11,723 nucleotides of DNA, from contig CALEAR010000241.1 of NCBI GenBank assembly GCA_937943665.1, positions 1 through 11,723 of the forward strand, given 5' to 3'. The notes under the pieces are model-generated. The model had not been told where the DNA came from, did not search any database, and saw nothing but the letters and a program-made list of their open reading frames with translations. Below are positions 7,667-11,723 of the stretch, one piece after another (within the stretch, counting starts at the first letter, position 1; each line of letters starts with the position of its first letter). The position numbers and the translations under genes are program-made. The stretch is from an uncultured Alcanivoracaceae bacterium (GTDB lineage: Bacteria > Pseudomonadota > Gammaproteobacteria > Pseudomonadales > Alcanivoracaceae).

Positions 7667-8254
7667 GTGACGACGCCTATTTCTCTGATAGTTGGCCTGG
7701 CAAACCCAGGCCAACAGTACGAATACACCCGCCACAATGCGGGTGCTTGGTACGTAAACGCCTTGGCTCGCAGCCAGGGCGTTACCCTTTCTGAAGACCG
7801 CAAATACTTCGGTTACACCGGCCAATTCACCCATGGTGGGCGTACTATTCGTCTTATCATTCCCACCACTTATATGAATAAAAGTGGTCAAGCCACACAG
7901 GCCTTAGCGAATTTTTATCGCATTCCTGTGGAAGAAATTCTTGTGGCACACGATGAATTAGATTTACCCCCGGGTGTTATCCGTTTAAAACGCGGTGGTG
8001 GCCACGGTGGCCACAATGGGCTACGCCATATTATTAGCCAACATGGCAATCAAAAAGATTTTGCACGCTTGCGCATTGGCATTGGCCATCCAGGCAGTGC
8101 AGCCCTTGTGACTCCCCACGTGTTAGGCAAACCTAGCCCACAGGATAGGGAGCTAATAGATAGCGCCATTCATGAAGCGCTGCGACACACCTCAGATATA
8201 CTGGATGGGCACTTTAACCGTGCCATGACGGAACTCAATAGCTTCCGCGCTTAA
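7667..8254 (+). CDS. pth: Peptidyl-tRNA hydrolase
   Basis: Pth releases tRNA from peptidyl-tRNA that drops off the ribosome, an essential recycling step. The 195-residue protein is close to E. coli Pth (194). Active-site residues line up with an offset of three: N13 in GLANPG, H23 in TRHNAGAW, N71 in TYMNKSG, D96 in [11 protein letters not shown], and N117 in [12 protein letters not shown]. The C-terminal lid region includes [12 protein letters not shown] and VLGKPSP. The start is a GTG (7667-7669) with an AAGGG site at 7653-7657 that overlaps the rplY stop. It lies 12 bases after rplY, so it is very likely co-transcribed with it. No oddities. Confidence 0.98.
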   Translation: MTTPISLIVGLANPGQQYEYTRHNAGAWYVNALARSQGVTLSEDRKYFGYTGQFTHGGRTIRLIIPTTYMNKSGQATQALANFYRIPVEEILVAHDELDLPPGVIRLKRGGGHGGHNGLRHIISQHGNQKDFARLRIGIGHPGSAALVTPHVLGKPSPQDRELIDSAIHEALRHTSDILDGHFNRAMTELNSFRA

Positions 8255-8289
8255 ATATTTGATTCACTACTTCCATAGGAGACGAAGCA

Positions 8290-9381
8290 ATGGGCTTCAA
8301 GTGCGGTATTGTTGGTTTACCCAATGTGGGCAAATCCACCCTATTTAACGCCTTAACCAAGGCCGGCATTGATGCAGAAAACTTTCCCTTTTGCACCATT
8401 GAACCCAATACGGGCGTGGTGCCTGTGCCCGACCCCCGCTTAGAGGCTTTAGCGGACATTGTAAAACCAGAACGCACCCTGCCCGCCACCATGGAATTTG
8501 TGGATATTGCTGGCTTAGTGGAAGGGGCTTCCAAGGGTGAAGGGCTAGGCAACCAGTTTTTAGCCAATATTCGCGAAACTGATGCCATTGCCCATGTGGT
8601 ACGCTGCTTTGATGATGACAACATTGTGCACGTTTCCGGCAAGGTATCTCCCTTGGATGATATTGCCGTGATCAACACGGAATTGGCCTTAGCCGATTTA
8701 GAATCTGTGGAACGCGCTCTACAACGCGCCCAACGCGCCGCCAAAGGACAAGATAAAGAAGCCATGGCCTTGGTAAAGGTGTTTGAAAAGCTTCTGCCTG
8801 TATTAAACGAAGGCCAAGCAGCACGTACCGTGGATTTAGATGAAGATGAGCGCAAACTCTTACGCTCCTATAACTTGCTCACCCTTAAGCCCACCATGTA
8901 TATCGCCAACGTGTCTGAAGACGGCTTTGAAAACAACCCTCTATTTGATGCGGTGGCCGAGCATGCTGCTAGCGAAGGGGCTGAGATTGTGGCCATTTGT
9001 GCGCAAATTGAATCGGAAATCGCTGAATTGGATGAGGATGAAAAGGCTGAATTCCTTGCCGATCTTGGCATGGAGGAGCCTGGGCTTAACCGAGTTATTC
9101 GCGCCGGTTATGCCCTACTTGGGCTACAAACCTACTTCACCGCAGGCGTGAAAGAAGTGCGTGCTTGGACAGTGCCCGTGGGTGCCACAGCACCACAGGC
9201 CGCTGGTGTTATTCATACTGACTTCGAAAAAGGTTTTATTCGTGCCGAAGTTACCGCCTATGAAGACTTTATTGCTCACAAGGGCGAACAAGGTGCTAAG
9301 GATGCCGGTAAGTGGCGTTTGGAAGGAAAGGATTACGTGGTAGCCGATGGCGATGTGATTCACTTCCGCTTTAACGTATAA
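8290..9381 (+). CDS. ychF: Ribosome-binding ATPase YchF (Obg family, OLA1 type)
   Basis: YchF is a universally conserved Obg-family P-loop protein that prefers ATP, binds ribosomes and is tied to stress responses. The 363-residue protein has the P-loop GLPNVGKST (9-17), the [10 protein letters not shown] switch region, [20 protein letters not shown] (from 72), and NVSE (207-210) in place of the GTPase NKxD, the known basis of its ATP preference. A coiled-coil arm (roughly 130-200, rich in Glu, Lys and Ala) is inserted in the G domain, and a TGS domain fills the last 85 or so residues ([15 protein letters not shown], then [13 protein letters not shown]). The ATG has an AGGAGA site at 8277-8282. 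It is the last gene of the rplY operon, 35 bases after pth, and converges on ung. Confidence 0.98.
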   Translation: MGFKCGIVGLPNVGKSTLFNALTKAGIDAENFPFCTIEPNTGVVPVPDPRLEALADIVKPERTLPATMEFVDIAGLVEGASKGEGLGNQFLANIRETDAIAHVVRCFDDDNIVHVSGKVSPLDDIAVINTELALADLESVERALQRAQRAAKGQDKEAMALVKVFEKLLPVLNEGQAARTVDLDEDERKLLRSYNLLTLKPTMYIANVSEDGFENNPLFDAVAEHAASEGAEIVAICAQIESEIAELDEDEKAEFLADLGMEEPGLNRVIRAGYALLGLQTYFTAGVKEVRAWTVPVGATAPQAAGVIHTDFEKGFIRAEVTAYEDFIAHKGEQGAKDAGKWRLEGKDYVVADGDVIHFRFNV

Positions 9382-9387
9382 GCCTCG

Positions 9388-9414
9388 GGCGCCTGTTCAG
9401 CTAGGGCAGGCGCC
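9388..9414. terminator. Hairpin between the convergent ychF and ung ends
   Basis: GGCGCCTG (9388-9395) pairs perfectly with CAGGCGCC (9407-9414); two G-U pairs and one C-G pair can extend the stem to 11 with loop AGCTA. The right arm lies in the last ung codons and the ung stop (9401-9403) is in the loop. No T-tract follows on either strand, so it is a weak or Rho-assisted terminator at best, or an RNA 3'-end stabiliser. Confidence 0.45.
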
Positions 9415-10075
9415 AATCAATGGGCAGCTGTCCCTGTGCTTGCAAATATGCATTCACCTGCGAAAAAGGTCGGCTACCAAAAAACCCTCGGTATGCCGAT
9501 AAGGGCGAAGGATGCGGCGCTTTCAATACACAGTGGCGGTTTAGATCAATATGTTTAACCTTTTGTTGCGCATAGGCTCCCCATAGCACAAACACTAAAC
9601 CCTCACGCTGTTGGGCCAAATACGCAATGGCCTTATCAGTAAACCGTTCCCACCCCTGTTTGGCATGGCTGCCCGCTTGCTTTTCTTCCACCGTGAGCAC
9701 CGCATTCAGTAATAAAACCCCCTGTGTTGCCCAAGGAGTTAAATCACCACTGGTGGGCATGGGCAGCCCCATATCGCTTTGTAACTCCTGAAAAATATTG
9801 CGCAAACTCGGAGGAAAAGGCACTCCTTCTGGCACAGAAAAGCTCAAACCATGGGCCTGCCCCGGGCCATGGTATGGATCCTGCCCTAGGATAACCACCT
9901 TCACCCTTTCTAAGGGCGTTTTAGCAAAAGCGTGAAACCACTGATGGCGCGGTGGATACACAAGGGCACCGGCCTCTTTTCGGCCTGCTAAAAAGGCCAT
10001 TAATTGCTGGTAATAAGGCTGCCGCTGCTGTTCAGCAAAAAAAGCCTCCCAGCCACTTCCATAAGCTTGTGTCAT
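9401..10075 (-). CDS. ung: Uracil-DNA glycosylase (family 1)
   Basis: Ung removes uracil from DNA after cytosine deamination or dUTP misincorporation, starting base-excision repair. The 224-residue protein has the family length. Motif A is GQDPYHG (64-70) with the catalytic Asp at D66; GQAHGLSFSV follows; LLLNAVLTVE carries N124 for uracil recognition; and HPSPLSAYRGFFGS (from 188) supplies the catalytic His and the DNA-intercalation loop. The ATG (10073-10075) overlaps the stop of the upstream TetR-type gene as ATGA (10072-10075). No ribosome site precedes it, so its translation probably depends on the regulator gene. The stop TAG sits within a hairpin shared with the ychF end. Confidence 0.98.
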   Translation of the reverse strand: MTQAYGSGWEAFFAEQQRQPYYQQLMAFLAGRKEAGALVYPPRHQWFHAFAKTPLERVKVVILGQDPYHGPGQAHGLSFSVPEGVPFPPSLRNIFQELQSDMGLPMPTSGDLTPWATQGVLLLNAVLTVEEKQAGSHAKQGWERFTDKAIAYLAQQREGLVFVLWGAYAQQKVKHIDLNRHCVLKAPHPSPLSAYRGFFGSRPFSQVNAYLQAQGQLPIDWRLP

Positions 10076-10731
10076 GAATCGAGTAAAGAGGACAAAAGGA
10101 AATGAGCTCGCTGATAAAGCATCTCTTGATCATAGGCATCAGCCTCTAATAGCAGCTCTTGCTCCCACCCCATAACTTGGTGAAACACAAGCTCTGCTGC
10201 TAATTGTGGCTGCGCAAGGCCAAGGCGTTCACAGGCATGATACAACACCTTAATTTGCTCGTTACGGTAGTGGATGGCCAGTTTTCGTAAGCCATCTTCA
10301 ATAAGCGCCTCTTGGAAAAATGCCTGCTCGGCAAGGTTGTGCTCACGTCGCTCATTAGCGCCCTGTAAAATATAGGCACTAATGGCTTGCGCTAACACCT
10401 TCACCAACTGCGCGCGCCCCTCTGCGGTATCAGCATTTGGCACGCTATCCATTAGCTTAAAGGCTTCTTCTTGGAAAGGTTTAATCACCTGCTCCATGGC
10501 CCGCTCAGCAAACAGGGTAAAGCTATCCGCAATTAAGGCATGGATATCCTTAAAATAATAGGTAGTGGCAGAAAGTGGCACATCGGCTTCCTTGGCCACA
10601 GCACGATGACGTACACTGCGTATACCATCACGAATAATAATTCGTAAAGCGGCATTCAAAATGGCTTTTCGACGCTGTTCACTACCCTCTCGGCGTGCCT
10701 GTCTTCCTTGATATTGAATAGTTGCACTCAC
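10072..10731 (-). CDS. TetR/AcrR-family transcriptional regulator
   Basis: A DNA-binding repressor-type protein of 219 residues with unknown ligand and targets. Residues about 18-65 form the TetR N-terminal domain: EQRRKAILNAALRIIIRDG, then the helix-turn-helix RAVAKEADVPLSATTYYF, whose YYF recognition-helix end is typical. The remaining 150 residues are helical and variable, as expected for the ligand and dimer domain. I chose the GTG at 10729-10731, preceded by GGGGG six bases upstream. A GTG at 10770 would add 13 hydrophobic and Cys-rich residues and start inside the lysS terminator. It lies between lysS and ung on the same strand and overlaps ung by four bases. From memory, a TetR-type gene next to lysS is also found in Pseudomonas. 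Whether it regulates itself, ung or something distant cannot be told. Confidence 0.93.
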   Translation of the reverse strand: MSATIQYQGRQARREGSEQRRKAILNAALRIIIRDGIRSVRHRAVAKEADVPLSATTYYFKDIHALIADSFTLFAERAMEQVIKPFQEEAFKLMDSVPNADTAEGRAQLVKVLAQAISAYILQGANERREHNLAEQAFFQEALIEDGLRKLAIHYRNEQIKVLYHACERLGLAQPQLAAELVFHQVMGWEQELLLEADAYDQEMLYQRAHFLLSSLLDS

Positions 10732-10748
10732 AAAACACCCCCGTGGGC

Positions 10749-10784
10749 AAAGAAATATAACAAGCCCCACACCAAGGTGGGGCT
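10749..10784 (-). terminator. Rho-independent terminator after lysS
   Basis: On the minus strand AGCCCCAC (10784-10777) and GTGGGGCT (10770-10763) form a perfect eight-pair stem with a six-base loop (10776-10771), followed by the T-rich run TGTTATATTTCTTT. It begins seven bases after the lysS stop. The T-tract is interrupted, so efficiency may be moderate and read-through into the TetR-ung pair is possible. Confidence 0.85.
10754..10762 (-). promoter_or_regulatory. Possible extended -10 promoter for the TetR-ung pair
   Basis: Read on the minus strand, TG (10762-10761) plus one base and then TATATT (10759-10754) resembles an extended -10 element, five of six matches. No -35 is seen; that position falls in the lysS terminator stem. 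It would start transcription about 15 bases before the regulator GTG. It overlaps the T-rich tail of the terminator, so the AT content could be only that. Weak. Confidence 0.25.
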
Positions 10785-10791
10785 CACCGCA

Positions 10792-11718
10792 TTAAGATTG
10801 CGGACGCATATGTGGGAAAAGAATCACATCACGAATAGACGGCGAATCCGTGAAGAGCATTACTAATCGATCAATACCGATGCCCTCGCCCGCCGTAGGA
10901 GGCATGCCATATTCTAGTGCAGTAACATAATCCTCATCATAAAACATGGCTTCCAAATCTCCGGCTTCTTTTTCTGCCACCTGCTGACGGAAGCGCTCCG
11001 CTTGATCCTCTGGGTCATTCAATTCAGAGAAACCATTGGCAATTTCACGCCCTCCAATAAAGAGCTCAAAGCGATCCGTAACGAAAGGATCCTCATCGCT
11101 ACGGCGCGCCAAAGGCGATACCTCTGTGGGATAGGCCGTAATAAAGGTGGGTTGAATGAGCTGATGCTCCACAGTTTCCTCAAAGATTTCTGTTTGAATG
11201 CGGCCCAAGCCATCACCTTCCCGCAGCGTGATCCCAAGGGATTCAGCAATGGCGCGTGCTTGTTGCTCATCGCTAAGGGCCTCAGCCGTAATCTCTGGAT
11301 TAAAGTGCAAGATGGAATCAAATACCGTCATACGGGCAAAAGGCTTACCAAAATCAAAGGTTTGCCCTTGATATTGCACTTCAGAGGAGCCCAAGATCTG
11401 TTGCGCCAAGGTGCGCAACATGTCCTCGGTGAGATCCATTAAATCATGATAATCTGCATAGGCCTGATAAAACTCCACCATGGTGAATTCGGGGTTATGG
11501 CGGGTGGAAAGCCCCTCATTACGGAAGTTGCGGTTAATTTCGAACACGCGCTCCATACCGCCCACCACCAAGCGCTTTAAGTACAGCTCAGGGGCAATGC
11601 GTAGGTACATATCTAAATCCAGCGCATTATGGTGGGTAATAAAAGGCCTTGCGGTGGCACCGCCGGGGATCACCTGTAGCATGTGGGTTTCCGCTTCATA
11701 AAAATCGCGCTCCCCCAA
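10792..11718 (-). CDS. lysS: Lysyl-tRNA synthetase, class II, C-terminal catalytic part (5' end outside the window)
   Basis: LysRS charges tRNA-Lys with lysine. About 309 C-terminal residues are present; the N-terminal OB-fold anticodon-binding domain lies beyond the right edge. The part after LQVIPGGA is highly conserved: [20 protein letters not shown], motif 2 [11 protein letters not shown] with [17 protein letters not shown], the lysine-site segment [26 protein letters not shown], and motif 3 [11 protein letters not shown] ending [13 protein letters not shown]. Near the edge the sequence is anomalous: a TAG in frame at 11719-11721 just before the TTG at 11718, and [10 protein letters not shown] where the family has GF-x-EVETPML, losing the invariant motif 1 proline. 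I treat 11718 as a partial end, not a true start. A terminator follows the TAA stop. Confidence 0.93.
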   Translation of the reverse strand: MGERDFYEAETHMLQVIPGGATARPFITHHNALDLDMYLRIAPELYLKRLVVGGMERVFEINRNFRNEGLSTRHNPEFTMVEFYQAYADYHDLMDLTEDMLRTLAQQILGSSEVQYQGQTFDFGKPFARMTVFDSILHFNPEITAEALSDEQQARAIAESLGITLREGDGLGRIQTEIFEETVEHQLIQPTFITAYPTEVSPLARRSDEDPFVTDRFELFIGGREIANGFSELNDPEDQAERFRQQVAEKEAGDLEAMFYDEDYVTALEYGMPPTAGEGIGIDRLVMLFTDSPSIRDVILFPHMRPQS

Positions 11719-11723
11719 CTACG

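Noticed and set aside
8235..8855. A 206-codon open frame on the minus strand across the 5' half of ychF
   Set aside because: It lies wholly antisense to the clear YchF reading frame, is Ser/Ala-rich low-complexity in translation, resembles no family and has no promoter or ribosome site. It is a shadow.
10732..10770. Longer start for the TetR regulator at GTG 10770
   Set aside because: It would begin inside the lysS terminator hairpin, adds residues unlike TetR N-termini, and the GTG at 10731 has a G-rich ribosome site.
11002..11442. A 146-codon plus-strand open frame over lysS, and other 100-codon frames opposite prfA, hemA and pth
   Set aside because: Each is antisense or out of frame to a strongly conserved gene and shows no recognisable domain.
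1..11723. Stop-codon reassignment (TAA or TAG read as sense), suggested by in-frame stops in prmC and lysS
   Set aside because: prfA, rplY, ychF and lysS end in TAA, and the TPR gene, ispE and ung end in TAG, at the expected family lengths. RF1 is intact. The odd stops occur only at the extreme ends.
1..11723. CRISPR arrays, insertion sequences, toxin-antitoxin or defence genes, riboswitches of known class
   Set aside because: No spaced repeats, transposase-like or nuclease-like frames were seen; all intergenic gaps are under about 140 bases and are accounted for by terminators, leaders and the tRNA.

Overview
This is an ordinary, densely coded housekeeping segment of a gammaproteobacterial chromosome. 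Every complete gene reads best against Gammaproteobacteria. The order prmC-prfA-hemA / TPR lipoprotein-lolB-ispE-tRNA-Gln-prs-rplY-pth-ychF matches, from memory, the Pseudomonas-type arrangement around hemA, including the TPR lipoprotein before lolB and the tRNA-Gln before prs. By eye the base composition is moderate (not computed), lower than in typical Pseudomonas, so a marine Pseudomonadales/Oceanospirillales-like lineage is a reasonable guess; genus is not resolvable here. I see no mobile element, CRISPR array, phage gene or defence system.

Layout. (1) Positions 1-2517, minus strand: hemA -> prfA -> prmC, packed so tightly that hemA and prfA share ATGA and prfA and prmC are one base apart. 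They make glutamyl-tRNA reductase, release factor 1 and the methyltransferase that modifies RF1; prmC is cut by an in-frame stop at the window edge. (2) Positions 2518-2656: a divergent intergenic region. (3) Positions 2657-6842, plus strand: TPR lipoprotein, lolB, ispE, tRNA-Gln(UUG), prs, closed by a strong intrinsic terminator at 6863-6890. (4) Positions 6983-9381, plus strand: rplY (with a structured leader), pth, ychF. (5) Positions 9401-11723, minus strand: lysS (3' part only), its terminator, a TetR-family regulator, and ung, which overlaps the regulator by four bases and converges on ychF.

Functionally the window is dominated by translation: termination (RF1, PrmC), tRNA supply and rescue (tRNA-Gln, Pth, LysRS), the ribosome (L25) and a ribosome-associated ATPase (YchF). 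Added to these are tetrapyrrole and isoprenoid precursors (HemA, IspE), PRPP synthesis (Prs), outer-membrane lipoprotein placement (LolB and a TPR lipoprotein) and uracil repair (Ung).

No gene-free stretch exceeds about 140 bases. The most notable anomalies are at the two ends: prmC has an in-frame TAA six bases from the left edge, and lysS has an in-frame TAG plus several changes at normally invariant class II motif 1 residues within about 40 bases of the right edge. Both look more like poor terminal sequence of a contig than biology. The best biological leads are the hairpin leader of rplY and the regulator-ung overlap. I did not find a novel system.
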